Shown: in pieces, positions 1 through 8,724 of the stretch
Position numbering within the stretch: the first letter of the stretch is position 1
Layout: every line of letters starts with the position of its first letter
Assembly: GCA_025210265.1 (NCBI GenBank)
Contig: JAOASD010000036.1
Span: forward strand, 1-64,000
Direction of reading: 5' to 3'
DNA: 64,000 bases
Source of the DNA: Pelagimonas sp.
Lineage (GTDB): Bacteria > Pseudomonadota > Alphaproteobacteria > Rhodobacterales > Rhodobacteraceae
Translations under genes and position numbers: made by a program
Notes under the pieces: model-generated
Databases searched by the model: none
Told to the model about the DNA's origin: nothing
What the model saw: only the letters and a program-made list of their open reading frames with translations

Positions 1-195
1 CGCCACAAGCGTCCGCTCCCCCTCAACCTCAACCATACACGCCCGGCAATTCCCGTCAGGACGATACCCAGGCGCTGGCTTGTGACACAGATGCGGCAAC
101 TTCAGCCCAACACCATTAGACGCCTCCCAGATCGTAAGGCCTTTTTCGACCTCAACAGCGTTACCATCCAGGGTGAATTTAATTGTCTCGGTCAT
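1..195 (-). CDS. fdsA: formate dehydrogenase alpha subunit, N-terminal part (cut by window edge)
   Basis: Only the first 65 codons are present, read leftward from ATG at 195. They form a plant-ferredoxin-like [2Fe-2S] domain of the type that opens the alpha subunit of soluble NAD-dependent molybdenum formate dehydrogenases. Visible marks are an LPHLCH stretch, then PGYRPDGNCRACMVEVEGER, which places the cluster cysteines in the family order. The enzyme oxidises formate to CO2 and passes electrons through Fe-S clusters to the diaphorase subunits. A purine-rich ribosome site (GGGAAGG) lies upstream. The molybdenum active site, and whether it uses Cys or Sec, is outside the window. A related NuoG-like protein is less likely, given the GYRPDGNCRACMVE signature. 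Confidence 0.85.
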   Translation of the reverse strand, partial: MTETIKFTLDGNAVEVEKGLTIWEASNGVGLKLPHLCHKPAPGYRPDGNCRACMVEVEGERTLVA

Positions 196-507
196 GCGCA
201 CGCCTTCCCTACCTTTGGGCGCAGTGTAAACCACGTGCACAAATCCCGTCAGGCTTCAAAGCCGACCTCTACCTTTCCATTTGCGTCCTGAACGCGACAT
301 ATGCGCAGATCCGTTTCCCATCTGCGGCGCATGGTGCCGGCTGTTCTGCGCATAAAGGCACGAAATAGGTCACAGGATTCGCAAATCCACAAATATGCAC
401 AGTGTAAACCACCGGCCCGCCCCCTTGCTCATGCCAGAACCACCTGGCCAAGACCGCTTGCCAGCCTCAATGCGCTCCGCCATGATCTGCGCAAAAGGGA
501 GACAGCG
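196..507. promoter_or_regulatory. divergent intergenic region with a 13-bp direct repeat
   Basis: This 312-base gap separates the leftward formate dehydrogenase gene from the rightward stress-protein gene, so it should hold both promoters. The 13-mer CAGTGTAAACCAC occurs twice in the same orientation, at 222-234 and 400-412. I see no convincing sigma70 promoter or Fnr box, and no protein-like ORF beyond frames that run in from the flanking genes. Confidence 0.4.
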
Positions 508-963
508 ATGCGCAAATTCATGGTGGTGCTGGATGACAGCCGCGAATGCCTGAACGCCATGCGGTTTGCCGCCATGCGCGCGGCCCATACCGGGGGTGGC
601 GTGGCGATTCTGTCGGTGATTCCCCCGGACGAATTCAACCACTGGATCGGTGTGGGCGCAGTGATGCGCGAAGAGGCCCGCGAACGCATTCACGCCCATT
701 TCGAAGTCTTCGCCAAATGGATGCGCGACAAGCAGGGTGTTGACCCCGAACTGGTCGTGCGCGAAGGCGATGCGGTGCCGGAAATCATCGCCCACGTAAA
801 GGATGACCCGGAAATCGGGGTGCTGGTTCTGGGCGCGGCGGTGGACAAAAAGGGCCCTGGCCCGCTGGTGACGCAGCTGACACGCAACGCGGGCAGCCTG
901 CCGATCCCGATCACAATCGTCCCCGGCGACCTGTCCAAAGAGCGGCTTGAGGCGATCACCTAA
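508..963 (+). CDS. universal stress protein (UspA family)
   Basis: This 151-residue protein has a single Usp domain. It opens with a beta strand MRKFMVVLDDS, where the acidic residues contact nucleotide in the family, and ends with the typical ITIVPG strand. The ATP-binding loop near residues 112-125 (LGAAVDKKGPGP) is not a clean G-x2-G-x9-G(S/T) motif, so ATP binding is uncertain. The ATG at 508 was chosen because GGGAGA lies just upstream; the frame is open from 301 but that part does not look like protein. Family members respond to starvation and redox stress. Its position divergent to formate dehydrogenase might mean shared control, but that is inference. Confidence 0.85.
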   Translation: MRKFMVVLDDSRECLNAMRFAAMRAAHTGGGVAILSVIPPDEFNHWIGVGAVMREEARERIHAHFEVFAKWMRDKQGVDPELVVREGDAVPEIIAHVKDDPEIGVLVLGAAVDKKGPGPLVTQLTRNAGSLPIPITIVPGDLSKERLEAIT

Positions 964-1075
964 GCCCAAAAGACACGCAGAGGTGCGGATCCCCCCATTT
1001 TAGAATCATTCCAATCCTTGACGCATCGCCCCGCGACGCGCATATAGGCTGTGCAACACGAAAGGTGTGACCGTC

Positions 1076-1639
1076 ATGTTCATTCAAACCGAATCCACCC
1101 CCAACCCTGCGACACTTAAGTTCTTGCCCGGCCTGACCGTGCTGGAGATGGGCACGGCTGATTTCCCGTCTGCGGATGCGGCGGCCAGCTCGCCTTTGGC
1201 GCAGCGTCTGTTTGCGGTGGACGGCGTGACCGGCGTGTTCTTTGGCAATGATTTTGTCACCGTGACCAAGGCAGACGCGATCGACTGGGATCATCTGAAA
1301 CCCGCTGTTCTGGGCGCGATCATGGAGCATTTCCAGTCCGGTCAGCCGGTGATTGCCGACGGGTCCGTGCAGGCCGGTGGCCATGCCGAACATAGCGGCG
1401 AAGATGCCGAAGTCGTCAATCAAATCAAAGAGCTGCTGGACAGCCGTGTGCGCCCTGCCGTGGCGCAGGATGGCGGCGACATCACCTTTCACGGGTTTGA
1501 ACGCGGCGTCGTCTATCTGCACATGCAGGGTGCCTGCGCTGGCTGCCCCAGCTCGACCCTGACGCTGAAAATGGGCATCGAGAACCTGCTGCGCCATTAT
1601 ATCCCCGAAGTGACCGAAGTCCGCCCCGTTGCGGTTTGA
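1076..1639 (+). CDS. NifU-like iron-sulfur cluster carrier (Nfu_N plus NifU C-terminal domain)
   Basis: This protein of 187 residues has an N-terminal Nfu_N domain (about 1-87, opening FIQTESTPNPATLKF) and a C-terminal NifU domain (about 105-180) with the cluster-binding C154-x-x-C157 in GACAGCPSS. Nfu proteins accept Fe-S clusters from the scaffold and hand them to target apoproteins in the cytosol. The architecture matches mitochondrial NFU1 and its alphaproteobacterial relatives, not E. coli NfuA. A GTG at 1067 is in frame, but AAAGG at 1061-1065 is correctly spaced only for ATG 1076. A hairpin terminator follows. Confidence 0.93.
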   Translation: MFIQTESTPNPATLKFLPGLTVLEMGTADFPSADAAASSPLAQRLFAVDGVTGVFFGNDFVTVTKADAIDWDHLKPAVLGAIMEHFQSGQPVIADGSVQAGGHAEHSGEDAEVVNQIKELLDSRVRPAVAQDGGDITFHGFERGVVYLHMQGACAGCPSSTLTLKMGIENLLRHYIPEVTEVRPVAV

Positions 1640-1685
1640 TCCTTTGGGATTGGCCCGATCTGCGGGCCTTCTCCCCTGACTTTGC

Positions 1686-1717
1686 GGGGCGCTGCACTTG
1701 CGGCGCCCCTTTGCTTT
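1686..1717 (+). terminator. rho-independent terminator after the Nfu gene
   Basis: GGGGCGC at 1686-1692 pairs with GCGCCCC at 1703-1709, and a T-rich stretch (TTTGCTTT) follows. It sits between the Nfu gene and tsaB, which argues that tsaB has its own promoter. Confidence 0.65.
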
Positions 1718-1760
1718 ATGCGAGGTCGCAATCATATGGCCACGCCAATCGGAACCCGAC

Positions 1761-2348
1761 ATGACCCTGCTGACCCTTGGCTTTGACACCTCTTCCGCCC
1801 ATGTGGGCGCGGCGCTGTATGACGGCGCGCAGATCATCGCCAGCGCACATGAGGAGATGGCGCGCGGGCAGGCCGAGCGTCTGATGCCGCTGCTTGAAGA
1901 GGTGCTGGCCGAGGCGGGCAAAACCTGGGCCGATCTGGACCGCATTGCCGTCGGCATCGGTCCGGGCAATTTCACCGGTATCCGCATTTCGGTATCCGCC
2001 GCGCGAGGGCTGGCGCTGGGGCTGGGCATCCCGGCGGTGGGCGTGTCGACATTCGAGGCCATCGCATTGGATCTGCAAGGGAAAACCCCGGCGGTCGCTG
2101 GCCCGCGCGGGCAGGCCTATCTGGCCCCCGCGGACCGCGCGCCGTATCTTGCCACACCAGATGAGGTCGACGCCCTGACCGCCAGCGATGCGCTGGCCTT
2201 TGCAACCCCGCCCCTTCTGGCGCAGCAGATCGCCCGCGCGGCCAGCGCCCGGCCCGATCCCGGCCCCCGCCCTGCGCCGCTCTATATCAAACCTGCGGAT
2301 GCTGCGCCGTCGCGCGATGCGCCCCCGGTGATCCTGGATGACGCCTGA
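1761..2348 (+). CDS. tsaB: tRNA threonylcarbamoyladenosine biosynthesis protein TsaB
   Basis: TsaB is an inactive paralogue of TsaD and works as its partner in making the t6A37 modification of ANN-decoding tRNAs in the cytosol. The 195-residue product has the ASKHA-fold start LTLGFDTSSAHVGAAL and the family motif GIGPGNFTGIRISVSAARGLA near residues 73-93. The C-terminal half is proline- and alanine-rich and short, as is common in alphaproteobacteria. The stop overlaps the rimI start by 11 bases, so the two genes are translationally coupled, a very common pairing. Confidence 0.93.
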   Translation: MTLLTLGFDTSSAHVGAALYDGAQIIASAHEEMARGQAERLMPLLEEVLAEAGKTWADLDRIAVGIGPGNFTGIRISVSAARGLALGLGIPAVGVSTFEAIALDLQGKTPAVAGPRGQAYLAPADRAPYLATPDEVDALTASDALAFATPPLLAQQIARAASARPDPGPRPAPLYIKPADAAPSRDAPPVILDDA

Positions 2349-2763
2349 CATGACGCCTGCGCAGATCGCCGATATTGCCGCCCGCGCCTATCAGCACATG
2401 ACCCCGTGGCGCGCCGATCAGATTGCCGACACGCTAGCCCGCCCGATCAGCCTGCTGAGCCACACCGAGGCCGCCTTTGTTTTGGGGCAGGTGATTGTGG
2501 ACGAGGCCGAGATCCTCGCCCTGGCCGCCGACCCCGACCAGCAGCGCAACGGGCAGGCCAGCCGCGCCCTGGCCCGGTTTCACAGTGATGCCCAGACACG
2601 CGGCGCAACCCGTGTCTTTCTGGAGGTCGCGTCACGGAACACCCCGGCCATCGCCTTTTACACCCGCCATGGATACCAGCAGACCGGCCTGCGCAAAGCC
2701 TATTACCCCCGCGCATCGGCCCCTGCGGATGACGCGCTGATCATGTCACGGGCGCTTCCTTAA
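2338..2763 (+). CDS. rimI: GNAT acetyltransferase, RimI type
   Basis: A 141-residue GNAT protein, placed as in many genomes directly behind tsaB. RimI acetylates the N-terminal alanine of ribosomal protein S18. Motif A, which holds acetyl-CoA (usually QRRGxG), appears here as DQQRNGQASRAL around residues 62-73. The later ARNxxAxxFYxxxGF block appears as SRNTPAIAFYTRHGYQQTG. A second in-frame ATG at 2350 would avoid most of the overlap with tsaB. The first ATG is kept because overlap is normal for this pair, but either start is possible. Substrate assignment rests on context. Confidence 0.85.
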   Translation: MTPDMTPAQIADIAARAYQHMTPWRADQIADTLARPISLLSHTEAAFVLGQVIVDEAEILALAADPDQQRNGQASRALARFHSDAQTRGATRVFLEVASRNTPAIAFYTRHGYQQTGLRKAYYPRASAPADDALIMSRALP

Positions 2764-2895
2764 CGTCAGCTTGTGGATCGCTGGAAAGCCACAAGAATCG
2801 GTTGACCATCGCGCGACCAGACGCCCTAATTGCCCCCATCGCGAAAAAGAAGACCGGTGTTTTCAAAAGGTCTTCATATCGACTGGGAGAATATC

Positions 2896-3900
2896 ATGAG
2901 CTTTATCGCAAAAACCCTGGGCACCGCGGCCGCTCTGGCGCTGACCGCTGGCGCCGCGCTGGCAGACCCGGCGCTGATCTATGATCTGGGCGGCAAGTTC
3001 GACAAATCCTTCAACGAAGCCGCCTATACCGGCGCAGAGCGTTGGGCCAAGGAAACCGGCGGCACCTATAAAGACATCGAAATGCAATCCGAAGCCCAGC
3101 GCGAACAGGCGCTGCGCCGCTTTGCCGAGGCAGGGTTCAACCCGGTTGTGACCACCGGTTTTGCCATCGCCAACACGCTGGGCAAGGTCGCCCCGGATTA
3201 CCCCGACACCAAATTCGTCAATGTGGATGGCTGGCTGCCCGAGGTGCCGGAAAATGTTCTGCTGATCAATTTCCAGGAACATCAGGGGTCGTACCTGGTG
3301 GGTATGATGGCCGCCATGGCCTCTGAAAGCGGCACCGTCGGCTTTATCGGTGGTATGGATATCCCGCTGATCCGTCACTTTGGCTGCGGCTATGCGCAGG
3401 GCGCCAAGGCGGTGAACCCCGACATCAATATCGTCGCCAACATGACGGGCACCACCCCGACCGCGTGGAATGACCCGGTGAAAGGGGCCGAGCTGGCCAA
3501 GGCGCAGATCGCACAGGGCGCGGATGTGATCTATGCGGCCGCAGGCGGTACCGGCATCGGTGTTCTGCAGACCGCCGCGGACGAAAAGATCTATTCGATC
3601 GGCGTCGACAGCAACCAGAACCACCTGCACCCCGGTTCGGTCCTGACCTCGATGCTCAAGCGCGTGGATGTCGCCGTTTACGAGGCGATGAAAGCGGGCG
3701 AAGGTCTGGAAACCGGCAAGTTCATGACCCTGGGTCTGGCCGAGGACGGTGTCGGCTATGCGCTGGATGACAACAACAAGGCGCTGGTCAGCGACGAAAT
3801 GCTGGCCGCGGTCGATGGTGCCAAAGGCCAGATCATCGACGGATCGCTGGAAGTGACCGCCTATTACACCAACGACAGCTGCCCGGTTCTGGACTTCTGA
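2896..3900 (+). CDS. BMP-family ABC transporter substrate-binding protein (probable nucleoside uptake)
   Basis: This 334-residue periplasmic protein has a signal peptide (MSFIAKTLGTAAALALTAGAALA) and the Med/BmpA pattern YDLGGKFDKSFNEAAYTGAERW. Relatives (PnrA/TmpC, BmpA) bind purine nucleosides. Conserved family segments include GFIGGMDIPLIRHFGCGYAQG and YAAAGGTGIGVLQTA. It is the first gene of a four-gene transporter with one ATPase and two permeases downstream. The ATG at 2896 was chosen over the longer frame because the signal peptide begins there and GGGAGA precedes it. A 7-bp inverted repeat (2770-2776 with 2789-2795) lies upstream and has no clear role. Confidence 0.92.
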   Translation: MSFIAKTLGTAAALALTAGAALADPALIYDLGGKFDKSFNEAAYTGAERWAKETGGTYKDIEMQSEAQREQALRRFAEAGFNPVVTTGFAIANTLGKVAPDYPDTKFVNVDGWLPEVPENVLLINFQEHQGSYLVGMMAAMASESGTVGFIGGMDIPLIRHFGCGYAQGAKAVNPDINIVANMTGTTPTAWNDPVKGAELAKAQIAQGADVIYAAAGGTGIGVLQTAADEKIYSIGVDSNQNHLHPGSVLTSMLKRVDVAVYEAMKAGEGLETGKFMTLGLAEDGVGYALDDNNKALVSDEMLAAVDGAKGQIIDGSLEVTAYYTNDSCPVLDF

Positions 3901-4024
3901 TCCAACCTGCGTTTTCGTGACAAAGGGCTGCGCCGGTTCCGGCGTGGCCCGCCTTTTCGTCGCGCCTCTGGCCTGTGCCGGGCGCGGCCCAAGACACCGA
4001 CCCGAAACAAGGCAGAGACCCGGC

Positions 4025-5563
4025 ATGAGCGACGCCCCCGCCATCGAACTGAAAGGCATCTCCAAGGCCTTTGGCCCGGTGCAGGCCAACAAGGACATCT
4101 CGATCCGGGTCGAACGCGGCACGATCCACGGCATCATTGGCGAAAACGGTGCCGGGAAATCCACCCTGATGTCGATCCTCTACGGGTTCTACAAGGCGGA
4201 TGCCGGTGAAATCCTGATCGGCGGCAAGCCCACCCAGATCCCCGACAGCCAGGCCGCGATTGCGGCGGGCATCGGCATGGTGTTCCAGCATTTCAAACTG
4301 GTGCAGAATTTCTCGGTTCTGGAAAATGTGGTGCTGGGTGCCGAAGAGGGCGCGATGCTGGCCCCCAGCCTGTCCAAGGCGCGCGGCGTGCTGAAAACCC
4401 TGTCGCAGGATTATGGGCTAAAGGTCGATCCCGACGCCCTGATCGAAGACCTCTCCGTCGGCCATCAGCAGCGGGTCGAAATCCTTAAGGCCCTGTATCG
4501 CAAGGCAGATATCCTGATCCTGGACGAACCCACCGGCGTGCTGACCCCGGCCGAGGCCGATCACCTGTTCCGCATCCTCGAAGGGCTGCGCGCCGAGGGC
4601 AAGACGATCATCCTGATCACCCACAAGCTGCGCGAGATCATGGAAATCACCGACACGGTCAGCGTCATGCGGCGCGGCCAGATGACCGCCACGGTGAACA
4701 CAAGCGACACCAGCCCCGAAGAGCTGGCCGAGCTGATGGTCGGGCGCAAAGTCCTGCTGCGCGTCGATAAAATGCCCGCCAGCCCCGGCAAGAACATCCT
4801 CGAAATCGAAAACCTGCGCCACACGGATGAGTCCGGCGTGGAGCGCCTGAAAGGCATCTCGCTGGAGCTGCGCGCGGGTGAAATCCTTGGCATTGCGGGC
4901 GTGTCCGGCAATGGCCAGTCTGAACTGCTGCAGGTGCTGGGCGGCATGATCCCCGCCACCGGGTCGATCAAGGTCAAGGGCGCGCCGATTGACCTGACCG
5001 GGCGGCACTCTGATGGTCAAAGCCGCCGGGCGCGCGGCATCGCCCATGTGCCCGAAGACCGCCATCACGAAGGGCTGATCCTGCCCTACACCGCCTGGGA
5101 AAACACCGTGTTCGGCTATCATCTGGATGGCGTTGTCGGCGCCGGGCCGATGATGAATAACGCCGCCATCCGGGCCGAGGCCGCCGCCAAGATGGAACGC
5201 TTTGACGTGCGCCCGCCCAACCCGAACCTTGCCGCGCGCAACTTTTCCGGCGGCAACCAGCAGAAGATCGTGCTGGCCCGCGAGATCGAGCGCAACCCCG
5301 ACATCCTGCTGATCGGCCAGCCCACGCGCGGCGTCGATATCGGCGCGATTGAATTCATTCACCAACAGATTGTCGCCCTGCGCGACGCGGGCAAGGCGAT
5401 CCTGCTGGTCTCGGTCGAGCTGGACGAAATCATGTCGCTCTCGGATCGGATCGCGGTGATGTTTGACGGCCAGATCATGGGCGAACGCGACCCGAACGAA
5501 ACCAACCAGACCGAGCTGGGCCTGTTGATGGCCGGGGTCACGGACGAGGTCGGCCATGGCTGA
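4025..5563 (+). CDS. ABC transporter ATP-binding protein, two-domain sugar/nucleoside type
   Basis: This 512-residue tandem ATPase belongs to the ribose/nucleoside class (YufO/NupO, RbsA-like). The N-terminal half has Walker A GENGAGKST, signature LSVGHQQRVEILKAL and Walker B ILILDEPTGVLTPAEADHLF. The C-terminal half has a degenerate Walker A (GVSGNGQSE), the signature FSGGNQQKIVLAREI and Walker B ILLIGQPTRGVD, where Q replaces the usual E-like position. This asymmetry is normal for the class, with one site hydrolytically weak. It should energise the two permeases downstream. ATG 4025 fits the family start. Confidence 0.93.
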   Translation: MSDAPAIELKGISKAFGPVQANKDISIRVERGTIHGIIGENGAGKSTLMSILYGFYKADAGEILIGGKPTQIPDSQAAIAAGIGMVFQHFKLVQNFSVLENVVLGAEEGAMLAPSLSKARGVLKTLSQDYGLKVDPDALIEDLSVGHQQRVEILKALYRKADILILDEPTGVLTPAEADHLFRILEGLRAEGKTIILITHKLREIMEITDTVSVMRRGQMTATVNTSDTSPEELAELMVGRKVLLRVDKMPASPGKNILEIENLRHTDESGVERLKGISLELRAGEILGIAGVSGNGQSELLQVLGGMIPATGSIKVKGAPIDLTGRHSDGQSRRARGIAHVPEDRHHEGLILPYTAWENTVFGYHLDGVVGAGPMMNNAAIRAEAAAKMERFDVRPPNPNLAARNFSGGNQQKIVLAREIERNPDILLIGQPTRGVDIGAIEFIHQQIVALRDAGKAILLVSVELDEIMSLSDRIAVMFDGQIMGERDPNETNQTELGLLMAGVTDEVGHG

Positions 5564-5662
5564 CCCCCGCCCCTTCTTCTTGGTCCAAATACTCTCGCCG
5601 AAGGCGTCCCGCCCCGGCCACGCGCGCCCCGCCTGCGCGCAGACAACCAAACGGAGCACCTG
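5564..5662 (+). repeat. intergenic segment with a dispersed TTCTT...AAATACTC element
   Basis: The gap between the ATPase and the first permease gene holds TTCTTCTTGGTCCAAATACTC (about 5574-5594). It resembles the inverted arms at 14990-15060 and the copy at 9921-9950. It looks like a degenerate member of a short intergenic repeat family. The transcript probably continues through it, since the genes form one transporter. Confidence 0.4.
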
Positions 5663-6757
5663 ATGGAGAGAATGCCAGCCTGGGCCGATGCGGTCCTTGT
5701 GCCCCTGATCTCGATCCTTCTGGCCGCGGCGCTGTCGGCGCTGGTCATCCTTGCCATTGGCGAAGACCCGATGGCGGCGCTGAAACTGATGATTGACGGC
5801 GCGCTGATGCGCTCTTCGGGTTGGGGCTATACGCTGTATTACGCCACCAATTTCATCTTTACCGGGCTGGCCGTGGCCATCGCCTTTCACGCCCGCCTGT
5901 TCAATATCGGCGGCGAAGGGCAGGCGATGCTGGGCGGATTGGGCGTGGCGCTGGCCTGCCTTTACATCCCCTGGCCGCATTGGAGCATCGCGCTGATCGG
6001 CGCCACCGGCGCTGCGGCGCTGTTTGGGGCGGCCTGGGCACTGATCCCGGCCTATCTGCAGGCCAAGCGCGGCAGCCATATCGTGATCACCACGATCATG
6101 TTCAATTTCATCGCCGCGGCGGTGCTGAACTATGTGCTGGTGAACCTGCTGCGCCCGCCCCGCGCCATGGACCCGGCCTCGGCCAACTTCCCGAAGGTCA
6201 CGCATCTGCCGACCTTTCAGGACATGTTCGCCAGCGAAGGCAACCCGCTGTTTCGCGGCGCGCCGGCCAATATCACCTTTTTCCTGGCGCTGCTGGCCTG
6301 CCTTGCGGTGTGGCTGCTGATCTGGCGCAGCAAGCTGGGCTATGAAATCCGCGCCTTTGGCCATTCGGAAACCGCCGCGCGCTATGCGGGCATTTCCCCG
6401 GTCAAGATCACCGTGGTCGCCATGCTGATTTCCGGTGCGCTGGCGGGCATGATGGCGCTGAACACCACAATGGGTGAGGCCGAGCGTCTGGTTCTGAACG
6501 CCACCGAGGGCGCCGGATTTATCGGCATCGCCGTGGCGCTGATGGGCCGATCGCATCCCGTCGGGATCCTTCTGGCGGCGCTGCTGTTCGGGTTCCTCTA
6601 TCAGGGCGGTGCGGAGCTGGCGCTGTGGACCTCGATCCCGCGCGAGCTGATCACCGTCATTCAGGCGTTGGTCATCCTGTTCACCGGGGCGCTGGACAAT
6701 ATGGTGCGGATGCCGCTGGAAAAACTGTTCCTGTACTTTGGCAAAGGGGCGAAATGA
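5663..6757 (+). CDS. ABC transporter permease, BPD_transp_2 family (nucleoside)
   Basis: A 364-residue integral membrane protein of the RbsC/YufP class with about eight to ten hydrophobic segments. The coupling region NIGGEGQAMLGGLG follows the second to third segment, as in the family. It pairs with the next gene to make the membrane channel of the BMP-type transporter. The start has a clear ribosome site (ACGGAG, 7 bases before ATG). Its stop overlaps the start of the second permease (ATGA), which gives translational coupling and a fixed 1:1 ratio. Confidence 0.92.
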   Translation: MERMPAWADAVLVPLISILLAAALSALVILAIGEDPMAALKLMIDGALMRSSGWGYTLYYATNFIFTGLAVAIAFHARLFNIGGEGQAMLGGLGVALACLYIPWPHWSIALIGATGAAALFGAAWALIPAYLQAKRGSHIVITTIMFNFIAAAVLNYVLVNLLRPPRAMDPASANFPKVTHLPTFQDMFASEGNPLFRGAPANITFFLALLACLAVWLLIWRSKLGYEIRAFGHSETAARYAGISPVKITVVAMLISGALAGMMALNTTMGEAERLVLNATEGAGFIGIAVALMGRSHPVGILLAALLFGFLYQGGAELALWTSIPRELITVIQALVILFTGALDNMVRMPLEKLFLYFGKGAK

Positions 6758-7722
6758 TGGATCTGCTGACGATCATTCAGGTGCTGGACAGCACCGTCCG
6801 TCTGGCCACCCCGCTGCTGCTGGCCTGTCTGGCTGGGTTGTTTTCCGAACGCGCCGGGATTTTTGACATCGGGCTTGAGGGCAAGATGCTGATCGCCGCG
6901 TTCTTTTCCGCCGCCATCGCCTTTACCACCGGGTCGGTCTGGCTGGGTCTTCTGGCGGGGATCGGTGCGTCGCTGGCGCTGTCGGCCATTCACGGGCTGG
7001 CCTCGATCACCTTTCGCGGCAACCAACTGATTTCCGGCGTGGCGCTGAACTTTCTGGCCTCGGGCCTGACCGTTCTGATTGCGCAAAGCTGGTTCAAACA
7101 GGGCGGCAAGACCCCCACGCTGGAAGATGGCGCGCGGCTGAACGAAATCACCCTGCCCTTTGCCAATATGATGCGCGACATGCCCCTGTTCGGCCCGATC
7201 TATTCTGAATTGATCTCGGGCCATGCACTGCTGGTTTATGTGGCCATGGCCGCCGTGCCCGCCAGCTGGTGGGTGCTGTATCGCACACGGTTCGGCCTGC
7301 GCCTGCGCGCCGTGGGCGAAGCGCCCGAGGCCGTGGACACCGCGGGTATTTCCGTCACCCGGCTGCGCTTTGCCGCGGTGGGGATCTGCGGGATTCTGTG
7401 TGGTATTGCGGGGGCCTATATGGCCACGGGTCTGCAACCGTTCTTTGGCAAGGAAATGACCGCCGGGCGGGGGTATATCGCGCTGGCGGCGCTAATCTTT
7501 GCCAAATGGCGGCCCTGGTACGCGCTGGGGGCCTGTCTGCTGTTTGGTTTCCTGCAGGCGGTGGCGATCCGGTTCCAGAACCTGGACCTGGGCTTTTTCA
7601 CCGTGCCGGTGCAGGTGATGGACGCGCTGCCTTATATCCTGACCGTGGTGATCCTGGCCGGTTTTGTCGGCAAGGCGATCCCGCCGCGCGCCGGGGGCGA
7701 GCCCTATGTCAAGGAACGCTGA
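6754..7722 (+). CDS. ABC transporter permease, second BPD_transp_2 subunit (nucleoside)
   Basis: The 322-residue second permease (YufQ-like) has the family segment ERAGIFDIGLEGKMLIAAF near its start and a late cytoplasmic loop AVGEAPEAVDTAGISVTRLR, the usual ATPase contact area. The ATG at 6754 overlaps the previous stop by four bases. With the substrate-binding protein, ATPase and first permease it completes a nucleoside importer. No nucleoside catabolic gene (deoD, cdd, xdhA) is adjacent, so the substrate is inferred from the BMP family only. Confidence 0.92.
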   Translation: MMDLLTIIQVLDSTVRLATPLLLACLAGLFSERAGIFDIGLEGKMLIAAFFSAAIAFTTGSVWLGLLAGIGASLALSAIHGLASITFRGNQLISGVALNFLASGLTVLIAQSWFKQGGKTPTLEDGARLNEITLPFANMMRDMPLFGPIYSELISGHALLVYVAMAAVPASWWVLYRTRFGLRLRAVGEAPEAVDTAGISVTRLRFAAVGICGILCGIAGAYMATGLQPFFGKEMTAGRGYIALAALIFAKWRPWYALGACLLFGFLQAVAIRFQNLDLGFFTVPVQVMDALPYILTVVILAGFVGKAIPPRAGGEPYVKER

Positions 7723-7812
7723 ACCGGGCCAGTTTCTCCGATCTGATAGCGCCAGGGCATAATCACCGCAGACCGGGTTGAACCCGCACCAGAGATGGGG
7801 CTAGCCTAAGCC

Positions 7813-8724
7813 ATGCAGATCTATCTCCCCATTGCCGAAGTGTCGGTAAACGCCTTTCTCCTTCTGGGGCTTGGCGGGCTGGTGGGCGTGTTGTCGGGCA
7901 TGTTTGGTGTGGGCGGCGGGTTTCTGATGACGCCGCTGCTGTTCTTTATCGGCATTCCCCCGGCTGTCGCTGTCGCGACCGAAGCCAACCAGATCGTTGC
8001 CTCGTCTTTTTCCGGTGTGTTGGCGCATTTCCGAAGGCGCACGGTGGATCTGCGCATGGGCGTGGTGCTGCTGATCGGCGGGCTGGTCGGCGCGGCGCTG
8101 GGTGTGATGGTGTTCAACTATCTGCGCGCGCTGGGTCAGGTCGATCTGCTGGTCAAGCTCTGCTATGTGGTGTTTCTGGGCATCATCGGCGGGCTGATGT
8201 TCATCGAAAGCCTGAACGCCATCCGTAAAACCCGCAGCGGCGCAGCCCCCAAACGCAAGAAACACAATTGGATCCACGGGCTGCCCTTCAAAATGCGGTT
8301 CCGCACCTCGGGCCTGTATATTTCGGTCATCCCGCCGCTGCTGGTCGGGGTCTGCGTGGGTATTCTGGCCGCGATCATGGGGGTTGGCGGGGGCTTTATC
8401 ATGGTGCCTGCCATGATCTACCTGCTGGGGATGCCCACCAAGGTTGTGGTCGGCACGTCGCTGTTCCAGATCATCTTTGTCACCGCCTTCACCACCCTGC
8501 TGCACGCCACGACCAACTATACGGTGGATGTGATGCTGGCAGTGCTGCTGCTGGTTGGCGGTGTGATCGGCGCGCAGTTCGGTGCGATCATCGGCGCGCG
8601 GCTCAAGGCCGAACAACTGCGCATCCTGCTGGCGCTGATGGTTCTGGCGGTCTGCTTTAAACTGGCGCTGGATCTGCTGATCCAACCGACTGAACTGTTC
8701 TCGATCGGAACGGCGGGGCATTGA
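7813..8724 (+). CDS. TauE/SafE (TSUP) family permease
   Basis: This 303-residue membrane protein has two homologous halves, each opening with a glycine-rich helix: GLVGVLSGMFGVGGGFLMTPLL near residue 22 and VGILAAIMGVGGGFIMVPAM near residue 183. This duplicated GxGGGF motif defines the TSUP family, which exports sulfite, sulfoacetate or related anions. A positively charged cytoplasmic loop (about 135-155) links the halves. The stop overlaps the next start by one base (TGATG), so it is coupled to a TIGR02186-like membrane-anchored protein, a pairing I recall from Rhodobacterales. The exact substrate is unknown. Confidence 0.88.
   Translation: MQIYLPIAEVSVNAFLLLGLGGLVGVLSGMFGVGGGFLMTPLLFFIGIPPAVAVATEANQIVASSFSGVLAHFRRRTVDLRMGVVLLIGGLVGAALGVMVFNYLRALGQVDLLVKLCYVVFLGIIGGLMFIESLNAIRKTRSGAAPKRKKHNWIHGLPFKMRFRTSGLYISVIPPLLVGVCVGILAAIMGVGGGFIMVPAMIYLLGMPTKVVVGTSLFQIIFVTAFTTLLHATTNYTVDVMLAVLLLVGGVIGAQFGAIIGARLKAEQLRILLALMVLAVCFKLALDLLIQPTELFSIGTAGH

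Noticed and set aside
301-507. An N-terminal extension of the stress protein starting at 301
   Set aside because: The extension is Arg/Pro/His-rich without a family match, and a ribosome site directly precedes ATG 508.
4418-6556. A 712-codon minus-strand frame opposite the nucleoside ABC transporter
   Set aside because: It spans two genes on the plus strand that have all ABC motifs; its own product lacks recognisable domains.
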